A DNA stretch of 8,318 nucleotides, from positions 1 to 8,318 of the forward strand of contig CAJBSR010000328.1 of assembly GCA_903958285.1 (NCBI GenBank). The letters are read 5' to 3'. The first letter of the stretch is position 1; every line of letters starts with the position of its first letter. This DNA is from an uncultured Sphingomonadales bacterium. Lineage in GTDB: Bacteria; Pseudomonadota; Alphaproteobacteria; Sphingomonadales; Sphingomonadaceae. Positions 1 through 6,837 of the stretch are shown here, piece after piece. The translations under genes and the position numbers were made by a program. The notes under the pieces are model-generated. The model was not told the DNA's origin, ran no database searches, and saw only the letters and a program-made list of their open reading frames with translations.

Positions 1-44
1 CTTGAGCGATAACCTAACGCTGCGTTGATCACCGCCCGGCTCAC
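1..44 (-). CDS. Possible start of the next operon gene (5' fragment, unidentified)
   Basis: A GTG at 44 overlaps the glycosyltransferase TGA in a GTGA junction and opens a frame with no stop to the window edge: 14 codons reading (M)SRAVINAALGYRS. The overlap follows the coupling pattern of the two preceding junctions. There is only a weak RBS-like GGGTGG upstream. Fourteen residues do not identify a family. In related loci an exosortase or another glycosyltransferase often follows, but that is only expectation. The stretch could also be plain intergenic sequence; no terminator hairpin is evident. Confidence 0.3.
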   Translation of the reverse strand, partial: MSRAVINAALGYRS

Positions 45-1255
45 GAAGCCACCCGTTCTTTGGACGGGAAGACAAATTCCGCCAGCGGCGCCATCTTGGC
101 GTCCCAGCTATAGCGTGCCTCCATGGCGGCACGCGCAGCCAGTTCCATTCGCCCCCGTCTCGCAGGATCATGCAAGAGCGAGACAACCGCATCGGCCTGC
201 GCCGGAGCACTCCCAGCGATCAGAAGCTCTTTGCCATAGCAGGCATCAATACCCTCCGCCGCTTTAGGAGAAGCGACGACAGCCTTACCCGAAGCCATCG
301 CTTCCAGAACCTTGTTCTGAATGCCACGCGCAATTCGCAAAGGGGCGACCACAACGCGTGCCGAGGCAAGCCAGGGCCGGGTGTCGGGCACCTCACCAGT
401 CACGATAACGCCGGGCAAGGCTGCAAGCTGAAGCACCTCTGCGGTTGGCGCACGACCGACAATCGCGAACCGGGCATCGGCCTGCCGGTCCCGCACAATC
501 GGCAAAACCTCCCGCGCAAAGAAAGACGCGGCATCCACATTGGGGGGGTAGTCCATCTGCCCGGTAAAGACGATCAGCGGCGTGTCTCGGTCGATGTTGT
601 CGCAAAGGCCATGACCCGGCGCAAAGCGCTCAAGATCTACCCCGTTTTCCAGGACCCCCAGCGGGACGTTGCCTTTCCCCGCCACACGGCGAAACATCTG
701 CTCTTCGGTTTTGCTGACAAACAAGTTTATGTCCGCGCGCTTGGCGACCTGCAATTCAAACGCCCGCAATCGACGCGCCTCAAAACGGTTGGCAAAACCC
801 GCCACGCCACCGGCCGTTCGACCGTAAGACGCAAACTTTTCTGAATCGACATCGGTGAAGTCCATGACGAGCCGGATCGACGATGGCAAATCGCCGACAT
901 GTTGCCCCATTTGCCCTGAAAAGGCGTAGACGGTCGCGATGTCATGTTCGCCCAGCACGAGGTCGACCGCTGTCTGGAACGCAGGTGAACTGAACATTTC
1001 AACCGATGCCGGGCGGCCGGATAGCAGCGCTGCCGCCATTGCAGACGCCTTGCCCTTTTGATCCGGGATCAGGTGGACCGAGGCACAAACCTGTTCCAAC
1101 GCCTGCTGCGTCTCAGGATCACCGTCTGCGAAGGATACGAGATGGACCGGGGCCAGCCTAGCGAGCGCCTTCAGGATGTTCCAGCTGCGGATGCTATCCC
1201 CGCGATTGGGCGGGAAAGGCTGTCTGTGTGCCAGAAACAGAATGCCGCCATTCAT
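41..1255 (-). CDS. XrtA/PEP-CTERM-associated GT-B glycosyltransferase (TIGR03087-like)
   Basis: A 404-residue glycosyltransferase likely to add a sugar to the lipid-linked repeat unit at the inner membrane. The N-terminal domain begins GGILFLAHRQPFPPNRGDS, with the glycine/arginine segment seen in this family. The C-terminal GT4-like domain has FTGQMDYPPN (230-239), FAIVGRAP (263-270) and VAPLRIARGIQNKVLEAM (303-320), which contains the donor-binding loop and a Glu in KVLEAMASG. The frame is open back to a GTG at 1318, but that would overlap the previous gene by 67 nt. The ATG at 1255 forms the same ATGA overlap as the junction upstream, has a purine-rich GGGGG 5 nt before it, and gives the length and N-terminus expected for the family, so I chose it; ATG 1276 is another candidate. 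Donor and acceptor sugars cannot be told from sequence. Confidence 0.9.
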   Translation of the reverse strand: MNGGILFLAHRQPFPPNRGDSIRSWNILKALARLAPVHLVSFADGDPETQQALEQVCASVHLIPDQKGKASAMAAALLSGRPASVEMFSSPAFQTAVDLVLGEHDIATVYAFSGQMGQHVGDLPSSIRLVMDFTDVDSEKFASYGRTAGGVAGFANRFEARRLRAFELQVAKRADINLFVSKTEEQMFRRVAGKGNVPLGVLENGVDLERFAPGHGLCDNIDRDTPLIVFTGQMDYPPNVDAASFFAREVLPIVRDRQADARFAIVGRAPTAEVLQLAALPGVIVTGEVPDTRPWLASARVVVAPLRIARGIQNKVLEAMASGKAVVASPKAAEGIDACYGKELLIAGSAPAQADAVVSLLHDPARRGRMELAARAAMEARYSWDAKMAPLAEFVFPSKERVAS

Positions 1256-2313
1256 CCCAGCCCCCGCGATATCCATGGACCGATCATGTTCGCGATGGGG
1301 AGCGGAAGCTTCTGCCACAAGGCAATCTGCATCCGGTATTTGGGGCTGAGCGGATTGATATCGCGGATCTCGCCGCCGTCCAGCGCGCGCTTGGCGTAGT
1401 GCAGTTCAATCGGCTCGAACCCGAAATTCTTCTTGAACGAGGCAGGACCAGTCCCGGCTTTGGACCGACCAAAATCAAAGCTGTGGCAGCCCTTCTTTGC
1501 CCGCGCATGAAGCATCAGGGCGTAATACATCATCTCGTTCGCCCGCCAGTTCCGCGCATCGGCAACGCCGCCACCCCAGTAAGGCATGACCACGCCCTGA
1601 TGGTAGAGCGAGAGAACAGACGACAGCGCCCTTCCCTTATGGCTGACGGTGAGAATGTCCGCATCTTCGCCAAAGGCTGTGAGAACTTCTTTAAACAGAC
1701 ATCGCGAAAAAACCGGCGTGCCGAGATTGCGGACGCTTTCGGAATAGACCTGATAATGGCCTGCGATCAGATCCGCGCTCTTGCCCACACTAACCTCGAG
1801 TTCGAGACCCAAGGCCCGCCGCACTTCGGCGCGCTGCTTGCGCGGAATGGCGAGCAATTGGGCTTCGTCATCCGCCTTCAGCTCTGTCCGAAAACCAAGA
1901 TAGGTCTCCGTATCAATCTTCCAGCCGGAGACAGGGAGCGCACCTCCACGCAGCTCAATCGTCTGGCACCCGAGGCGCTTTGCCAACTGCAGCGCCTCTT
2001 CGGCCAAGATCGGAGCCTCCCCCAGAATCCCCCCGCCAACGGCAAAGCCCGAGGAGACAAGCGCATTGCCAAAGAGCGGCGAACGGATCTCATGCAGCGG
2101 CAGCACCGCGATCAGGTCACCGCCGCGCTCTGCCAAAAGATAGTGCGATTTCGCGCCACATCCGCGTTCAATGGCGATGCTCCAGGCCGGACGGTGAAAG
2201 GGCGTCGAGCTAGGATGGGCCGCAACGAAGGTTTCAATGCGGGCCACCTCGGCCACATCAGCAAGAATGGCGAGACGGGTCACCATAGGCGCGAAGGTTG
2301 CAGGCGCGTTCAT
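1252..2313 (-). CDS. FemAB-like XrtA/PEP-CTERM-associated protein (GNAT fold, TIGR03019-like)
   Basis: A 353-residue protein resembling the FemAB-related, GNAT-fold transferases of XrtA loci. FemAB enzymes classically transfer amino acids from aminoacyl-tRNA to peptidoglycan precursors; the substrate of the XrtA-associated branch is not known. Visible signatures are the N-terminal half with FHRPAWSIAIER (39-50), the segment IPRKQRAEVRRAL (156-168), and the C-terminal FDFGRSKAGTGPASFKKNF (279-297), the most diagnostic stretch. No signal peptide or membrane helix is evident. The ATG at 2313 overlaps the deacetylase stop in an ATGA junction with only a weak upstream RBS, so translation probably depends on reinitiation. 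Met10 is a less likely alternative start. Its stop overlaps the glycosyltransferase start, again as ATGA. Being locked between deacetylase and glycosyltransferase suggests a glycan-modifying job. The family call is good; the reaction is open. Confidence 0.88.
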   Translation of the reverse strand: MNAPATFAPMVTRLAILADVAEVARIETFVAAHPSSTPFHRPAWSIAIERGCGAKSHYLLAERGGDLIAVLPLHEIRSPLFGNALVSSGFAVGGGILGEAPILAEEALQLAKRLGCQTIELRGGALPVSGWKIDTETYLGFRTELKADDEAQLLAIPRKQRAEVRRALGLELEVSVGKSADLIAGHYQVYSESVRNLGTPVFSRCLFKEVLTAFGEDADILTVSHKGRALSSVLSLYHQGVVMPYWGGGVADARNWRANEMMYYALMLHARAKKGCHSFDFGRSKAGTGPASFKKNFGFEPIELHYAKRALDGGEIRDINPLSPKYRMQIALWQKLPLPIANMIGPWISRGLG

Positions 2314-3155
2314 GGCAGGCGTCCACGTTCTGCCGCGACCACCTCATCCACCCGTCCCCAGCCAAAGTCGCGTGTCACCCGACGCAGTTTGCCTGCCATC
2401 TTCGACAGGTTGGTGTAGTGCCGCAGGCGGGACTTCAACGGCGCATTCGCCATGAAAGGCTGACCGGGGTCCATATCCCATGGATGAAAGTAAAAGACGG
2501 CAGGGCGCCCCTCCCCGTTCACGCGGGCAATCGTCGCGCGGGACACGGGATAAGGCAGCAGACGGAAGAACCCGCCACCACCGGCCGCAAAGTTCCGTCC
2601 ACCCACCTGCACCGTTGATACCGGCAGTTCGAGTAAATCCGCATCTGCCAGCGGCTTCCAAAGGAAGCGCGGCGACTCAGGCCAGCCATAATGATCATGG
2701 GCCAGAGGCGCGACGCTCGACGAGTAGAGATAGCCCGCTTCAGACAGGAGCCGATGGGCCCATGGCGTGCGCTGATCGATGGAGAAATTGGGCGCGCGAT
2801 ATCCTGTGACAGCAACGCCGCCTGCATCCTCCAATTGCACCTTTGATGTCGCAATGTCTTTGGCGAATTCATCCGGCGACATCTGGAACACGCGCTTATG
2901 GTCGCATCCGTGGCTCGCCACTTCATGTCCCTGCTCGGCGATCCGGCGGATCAACGCCGGAAAGCGCTCAGCGACCCAGCCCAGCGTGAAGAACGTCGCC
3001 TTTACGTCTGTATCGGCAAAGAGCTGAAGAACGGCGTCAGTGTTGGCTTCAACGCGCACAGGATATTGCGGCCAGTCTTCCTTGCGGATGACGGTTTCAA
3101 AGGCTCCGACCTGGAACCAGTCCTCCACATCGACAGACAAAGCATTTCGGATCAT
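2310..3155 (-). CDS. XrtA system polysaccharide deacetylase (CE4/NodB fold with DUF3473-type C-terminus)
   Basis: A 281-residue NodB-type (carbohydrate esterase 4) deacetylase, expected to remove acetyl groups from N-acetylated sugars in the exopolysaccharide. Motif 1 is SVDVEDWF (7-14), with Asp9 and Asp12 as candidate catalytic and metal residues. The metal-binding HxxxH is SHGCDH (His82 and His86). Motif 3 is YRAPNFS (119-125). A C-terminal FHPWDMDP (223-230) with His224 matches the conserved region of the PEP-CTERM-locus deacetylases (TIGR03006-like). The length is normal for that group and all main motifs are intact. No signal peptide is apparent, so it may act in the cytoplasm on a lipid-linked intermediate; this is inferred. 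It lies 12 nt after the ATPase gene, and its TGA overlaps the next ATG as ATGA. The exact sugar substrate cannot be read from the sequence. Confidence 0.93.
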   Translation of the reverse strand: MIRNALSVDVEDWFQVGAFETVIRKEDWPQYPVRVEANTDAVLQLFADTDVKATFFTLGWVAERFPALIRRIAEQGHEVASHGCDHKRVFQMSPDEFAKDIATSKVQLEDAGGVAVTGYRAPNFSIDQRTPWAHRLLSEAGYLYSSSVAPLAHDHYGWPESPRFLWKPLADADLLELPVSTVQVGGRNFAAGGGGFFRLLPYPVSRATIARVNGEGRPAVFYFHPWDMDPGQPFMANAPLKSRLRHYTNLSKMAGKLRRVTRDFGWGRVDEVVAAERGRLP

Positions 3156-3159
3156 CGCA

Positions 3160-3165
3160 CACCTT
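3160..3165 (-). promoter_or_regulatory. Ribosome binding site of the deacetylase gene
   Basis: AAGGTG on the minus strand, 4 nt before the ATG at 3155, inside the 12-nt gap after the ATPase stop. This is the only clear gap between genes in the window and is too short for a promoter. Confidence 0.5.
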
Positions 3166-3167
3166 GG

Positions 3168-4226
3168 TCAGACGGCAGCGACGGGAACACGACGTCCCAC
3201 ATTTTCGCGTTCGACCCAATCGATCAGCAGGTTGAGCACGCGGCGAAGCGTGGCTTCCTGTTCAGCGACTTGGGCTTCAAGCATCGTGATACGTGCCATG
3301 ATATCGAGCGCGACATCATCTGTGATCAGGGACGAAGCCGTGCCGGATGATGTATCGGGTAAAAGTGCATCCGTAACGATGCGGCCCGCTTCTTCCTCGC
3401 GGGAGAGGTCTGCAATGACTGAGACCATCAGGCTGTCTGAGACGACATCACTGTCCTCCAGTGCTGCCATGAGCATGGCCCGCGTCATCATCTGATTGAT
3501 ACGCCGGGGGATACCGCTGCTGCGTTCAAAGACCTGTTCAACAGCCTCTTCAGAGATGCGGGGACGCCCCTGCCACCCAACATTGCGGAGCCGATGTTCG
3601 ATATAGGGCTGAACTTCATCCGCCTCCATCGGGCCAAGGTGATGCGTTGCGATAACCCGCTGCTTCAACTGCTCAAGCGGCGCGGAGGCAATTGTGTCCT
3701 TAAACTCGGGCTGACCCAGCAGCAGGAACTGCACCACCGGCTGGCTGCCGGTTGAGAAGTTGGAGACCATGCGCAGCTCGTCCAGCGCGCCGATCGTCAT
3801 ATTCTGCACTTCGTCCACGACTATAAGCACGCGCTTGCCGGCCCGTGCGCGGTCTTTCAGTTGTGCCTCAATGACGGTCAGCACTTTTGCCCGATCAGAG
3901 CCGCTGCAATCTTCCCCCATCGCATGGGCGACGAGCTTCAGCACATCGTCTCCACGCACCAGCGTCGAAGCCAGTTGGATGGCCTCTACCCGATTGGGAT
4001 CGATCGTCTCCAGAAGGTGCGACAAAAGCGTCGTTTTGCCCGCGCCAATTTCGCCGGTGATGACGATAAAGCCTTCGCCCAGCGCAAGGCCATAGCCGAG
4101 ATAGGCCATCGCCTTTCGGTGCGTGGTGCTTTCGTACCAGAAGCTCGCATCCGGCGTGAGCTGGAAGGGCCGGCCCGTCAGGCCATAATGTTCGGTATCC
4201 ATAGACACTGGACTTTCACTTCCCAT
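3168..4226 (-). CDS. XrtA-associated ATPase (ExeA/GspA-like AAA, TIGR03015-like)
   Basis: A 352-residue cytoplasmic AAA ATPase of the putative secretion ATPase group found in PEP-CTERM loci. It opens with HYGLTGRPFQLTPD (13-26), a typical N-terminal signature of ExeA-like proteins. Walker A is GEIGAGKT (58-65) and Walker B is VLIVVDEVQ (133-141). A sensor-1-like FLLLGQPEF (167-175) and a sensor-2-like GIPRRINQ (238-245) follow. No membrane helix is visible. Residues 280-352 form a tail with a short predicted coiled coil (about 308-335), beyond the length I expect for the core family. The start is ambiguous: ATG 4226 makes the TGATG overlap with the barrel gene, while ATG 4202 (Met9) gives the more usual MDTEHYGL beginning; neither has a strong RBS. 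Role in export or assembly is inferred from context. Other AAA switch ATPases are possible, but the locus makes this family most likely. Confidence 0.9.
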   Translation of the reverse strand: MGSESPVSMDTEHYGLTGRPFQLTPDASFWYESTTHRKAMAYLGYGLALGEGFIVITGEIGAGKTTLLSHLLETIDPNRVEAIQLASTLVRGDDVLKLVAHAMGEDCSGSDRAKVLTVIEAQLKDRARAGKRVLIVVDEVQNMTIGALDELRMVSNFSTGSQPVVQFLLLGQPEFKDTIASAPLEQLKQRVIATHHLGPMEADEVQPYIEHRLRNVGWQGRPRISEEAVEQVFERSSGIPRRINQMMTRAMLMAALEDSDVVSDSLMVSVIADLSREEEAGRIVTDALLPDTSSGTASSLITDDVALDIMARITMLEAQVAEQEATLRRVLNLLIDWVERENVGRRVPVAAV

Positions 4227-5839
4227 CAGAATGAGTACCGCAGACCAGCAAAGGCCGAGGCGACCAGATCGCTGGTCACGCCCTCCACACGGGTCGAATA
4301 AAGACCGAGCGTGGCGTTCGCATCGAGTTTGCGGGTGAAGCGGTGGGTCAACGCGCCGGTGCCGCCCACCGAAGTGACGTTCCCCGCGCCGACGATGCCC
4401 GGATCAAACAAGGTCACATAAACATCACCGGTGAAGTCTGTCCGCGGCGACAGCGCGTAACCGACATTGCCCTGCGCATACCACATCTCGTCCTTCACAC
4501 CGTTGGTGGAGAAGACCCCGGCCTGCGTTGGCGCTACAAATTTGCGTTGTGTGTAACCACCACCAAGGCCTGCGTTGAAACGACCACGCGTGGTTGACCA
4601 CAAGAGCGCAAGGCCGCGACTGCGATAGGCGGACGTGTTAATCGCGCCCAGCGCATCATTGAGGCAGCCGCCCGATCCGGCCCCACCAAAGACACAGCCA
4701 TTCAAATTGTTGGCCAAGGCATTGCGCGGCACCGTGAACGATGTCGGCAGGCGCGACAAATTGTCGCTCAGCTGCTGGCCAAAGGTTTGAAACTCATCAT
4801 AAACGGCCAGCTGCAGCCCGCTATTCTGCGTTGCCTGCCAGCTAAACGTCCCGAAATACGTCATTGAGCCATAACGGCGACCAGCGCGTGCTTCGAGAGA
4901 AGTTCGGCTGCTCGGCTGCCACAGAACACCGGCATCCCAATAGAGTCCGTCAAATTCATAAGCGAGTTGGCGGCCCGCAGTGGCATCCGTGACGAAGCGA
5001 CCATTGCCATCGACAACGGGTCCGCCGGTCGGATCCAGCAGGACTGGACGCTGGCTTATCTGGACATCCTCATAGCCAACGCCGCCAACAAGGGCGACCG
5101 TCCGGGTGATGGGGAATGTCACGTCACCACGGACATTCTTGCCTTCAAAGCGTTGATCCAGTTGGCTCGCATCCTCGCGCTCATACGCGCCTGACACGGA
5201 CCAGCCGAAGGGCAGAGTCCCCGGCTGCATACCGACGCTTGCCGTAGCAAAATGCGACACCGAGTCGTCAAACTGATCGAGCTCCGGCTGTCCAACCGGC
5301 AGTATCAGCCCATCATTGGCTTCAACCTTGGTATAGCCGACGCGATAGGCGGCTGCGACGTCAAGCGCGCCGATGGACGTGGCCAACGACGGACCGGCAT
5401 AGACCGAATAGAGCTGAGACGTATTCGACACATTGCCGACGAGCAGAGGCGCTGCTTCCCCGCGAATATCGGTGCGGACACGTGTCGCCAAGGCACCGGC
5501 CTCGATGCTCAGCAGTTCTGGCGCGACGTCCAGACGTGCACGAAGAATACCAGTGTGAACCGTCTCATCCGCGACATCATTTTGCCAAGCAAAGCGTCGC
5601 TCATAGCGGTAGTTCGCCTGAACTTCAGCCCGAGGGCCGCTGATCGAGGCATCAACGCCTGCCGCGACCGTGCTGTACGTCAGCACGTCTCCGCCATTCT
5701 TGAGATCCGCCGTCGCGATCTGGCCGACTTCCAGATAAGGCGACACATCGGTCCGCGCCTGTGCCGGTGCTGCAAGAACAGACGTTGCGGCCAGCGCGAT
5801 CATCGACCCGTGCCGTGTCAGGGTGTTATACTTGGCCAT
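4226..5839 (-). CDS. XrtA/PEP-CTERM-associated outer-membrane beta-barrel protein (TIGR03016-like)
   Basis: A 537-residue predicted outer-membrane protein. A Sec signal peptide is visible: basic n-region, hydrophobic core IALAATSVLAAPA, and probable cleavage after AQA (residue 28). The mature protein alternates polar and hydrophobic residues in many short strands rich in Tyr, Gly and Arg (for example VQANYRYERRFAW, 73-85). It ends in GLRYSF, with the C-terminal Phe typical of BAM substrates. Length, position between kinase and ATPase, and style match the uncharacterised barrel protein of XrtA loci; a role as the polymer's outer-membrane channel is plausible but inferred. The only cysteines (382 and 392) are ten residues apart in a Gly-rich segment, possibly a disulfide-closed loop. 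A good RBS lies 6 nt upstream. Its TGA overlaps the ATPase ATG by one base. I am confident it is a barrel, less so of the exact family name. Confidence 0.85.
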   Translation of the reverse strand: MAKYNTLTRHGSMIALAATSVLAAPAQARTDVSPYLEVGQIATADLKNGGDVLTYSTVAAGVDASISGPRAEVQANYRYERRFAWQNDVADETVHTGILRARLDVAPELLSIEAGALATRVRTDIRGEAAPLLVGNVSNTSQLYSVYAGPSLATSIGALDVAAAYRVGYTKVEANDGLILPVGQPELDQFDDSVSHFATASVGMQPGTLPFGWSVSGAYEREDASQLDQRFEGKNVRGDVTFPITRTVALVGGVGYEDVQISQRPVLLDPTGGPVVDGNGRFVTDATAGRQLAYEFDGLYWDAGVLWQPSSRTSLEARAGRRYGSMTYFGTFSWQATQNSGLQLAVYDEFQTFGQQLSDNLSRLPTSFTVPRNALANNLNGCVFGGAGSGGCLNDALGAINTSAYRSRGLALLWSTTRGRFNAGLGGGYTQRKFVAPTQAGVFSTNGVKDEMWYAQGNVGYALSPRTDFTGDVYVTLFDPGIVGAGNVTSVGGTGALTHRFTRKLDANATLGLYSTRVEGVTSDLVASAFAGLRYSF

Positions 5840-5841
5840 AC

Positions 5842-6837
5842 TCAGCCTCCATACCCATAATAAGTGCCATATTTCTGGCTGCTTCCCGGGAAGGTCATCC
5901 CGTTTAGAAGCAGCTGTATCGGGGCCTGACCGGCGAGCAGTTTCACTGCTTCGGACAGGTCATTCTCACTGGTGCGGTCCGCGCGGACGACCAGCAGAAT
6001 TTGCCCAATGTGATGTGCCAGCGCGGATGCGGGCGATGCCGCAAGCGCCGGGGCGCAATCAAAGATGACAATCCGTGCTGGATTTTTCGCCAGCAGCGCC
6101 TCGACCAGCGTAAAGGCCTCAGTCGACGACAGCAGTTCGGTATCATTCGGCGATTGGTGACCTGCCGGGAGCACAGACAGACCGGGGATGGTCGTTGGAA
6201 TGATCAGTGATTCCGGATCAACATTCTGTGTGATTGCATCCAGTAATCCGGCAGCACCTGTCACGCCCAGGGTTGACAGAATCTCCGGCTTCGCCACGTC
6301 AGCGTCGACGAGCACCACCTCCACATTGCGTTCATTGACGAGCGACATGGCGAGATTGATCGAGCAGAAGGTTTTGCCCTCATTGGGATGCGCAGAACAG
6401 ACGAGGATGGCGCGCCCACGATCAACCGACGGCGTCGAACGCCCGCCAAACGCATTGAGCAGCAGCGGCCGCTTCACGATGCGAAACTCCTCCGACAAGG
6501 CAGTCGGCGGGTGGCCCGGCACGATGAAGCCAAGATCTGCGAGGCGTTGAAGATTGATCTCAGCTGTGCCCGCAGCTTGCGCCAAACGTGGCGTCGCCTT
6601 GATTGGCGCTGGGACTGGCACCGCTTGCGGCTGCACTTCAGGCAGGGCCGGCTCAACTGGGGCCTGTGAAACAGCCTCCACCGCTACAACATCAGGTTCT
6701 GGGATCAGCGGAACATCCAGCCGTTTGCGCGCGCGGGGCTCGCTTGAGGCGGACAGTCCATAGCGCGCAGAAGCGCGCTCGATGAGCGACGTCATACCGC
6801 GTGACGGCTTTTCGGGTTTCATATCAGGGATTCCCAT
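5842..6837 (-). CDS. XrtA-associated tyrosine autokinase (CpsD/CapB/Wzc C-domain type BY-kinase)
   Basis: Cytoplasmic P-loop tyrosine autokinase of 331 residues that would partner the membrane chain length protein and control polymer length and export. An N-terminal segment (TSLIERA, 16-22) is followed by a Pro/Ala/Val-rich linker (about 42-85). The segment LSEEFRIVKRPLL (114-126) resembles the conserved stretch before the P-loop in these kinases. Walker A is SAHPNEGKTF (148-157), Walker A' is VVLVDADVAKP (174-184) and Walker B is IVIFD (256-260). The C-terminus carries a tyrosine cluster, YGTYYGYGG, with Tyr323, 326, 327 and 329 as the expected autophosphorylation sites. ParA/MinD-type ATPases share the fold, but the Tyr tail and the neighbour argue for a BY-kinase. 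The sequence after Walker B is DCAPAL, where I would expect something closer to DSPP. The start at 6837 is supported by an RBS and the TAATG overlap. Two bases separate its TGA from the next ATG. Confidence 0.92.
   Translation of the reverse strand: MGIPDMKPEKPSRGMTSLIERASARYGLSASSEPRARKRLDVPLIPEPDVVAVEAVSQAPVEPALPEVQPQAVPVPAPIKATPRLAQAAGTAEINLQRLADLGFIVPGHPPTALSEEFRIVKRPLLLNAFGGRSTPSVDRGRAILVCSAHPNEGKTFCSINLAMSLVNERNVEVVLVDADVAKPEILSTLGVTGAAGLLDAITQNVDPESLIIPTTIPGLSVLPAGHQSPNDTELLSSTEAFTLVEALLAKNPARIVIFDCAPALAASPASALAHHIGQILLVVRADRTSENDLSEAVKLLAGQAPIQLLLNGMTFPGSSQKYGTYYGYGG
5846..5850 (-). promoter_or_regulatory. Strong ribosome binding site of the beta-barrel gene
   Basis: GGAGG on the minus strand, 6 nt before the ATG at 5839. 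It is formed by the last two glycine codons of the kinase gene, so the kinase C-terminus and the barrel's translation signal share bases. This is the best Shine-Dalgarno match I found in the window and it fixes the barrel start. Confidence 0.7.

Noticed and set aside
1..43. A possible transcription terminator after the glycosyltransferase stop.
   Set aside because: No stable GC-rich hairpin followed by a T run is visible in the minus-strand direction, and a frame remains open to the edge.
170..844. A 224-codon plus-strand open frame opposite the glycosyltransferase.
   Set aside because: It lies wholly within a gene with clear GT-B motifs on the other strand, and shows no motif or plausible operon context of its own.
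1256..1318. An upstream extension of the glycosyltransferase to a GTG at 1318, adding 21 residues.
   Set aside because: It would overlap the FemAB-like gene by 67 nt. The added residues show no family feature, and the ATG at 1255 makes an ATGA junction with the expected N-terminus.
1228..2418. A 396-codon open frame on the plus strand, opposite the FemAB-like gene and parts of its neighbours.
   Set aside because: It spans three minus-strand genes that have recognisable family motifs and coupled starts. Its translation is rich in Arg, Pro and His with no domain I recognise, as expected of antisense frames in GC-rich coding DNA.
5252..5860. A 202-codon plus-strand open frame opposite the beginning of the barrel gene.
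   Set aside because: The composition is rich in Arg, Cys and Ile with no recognisable domain. The minus-strand frame has a signal peptide, a strong RBS and barrel character, so this is a shadow.
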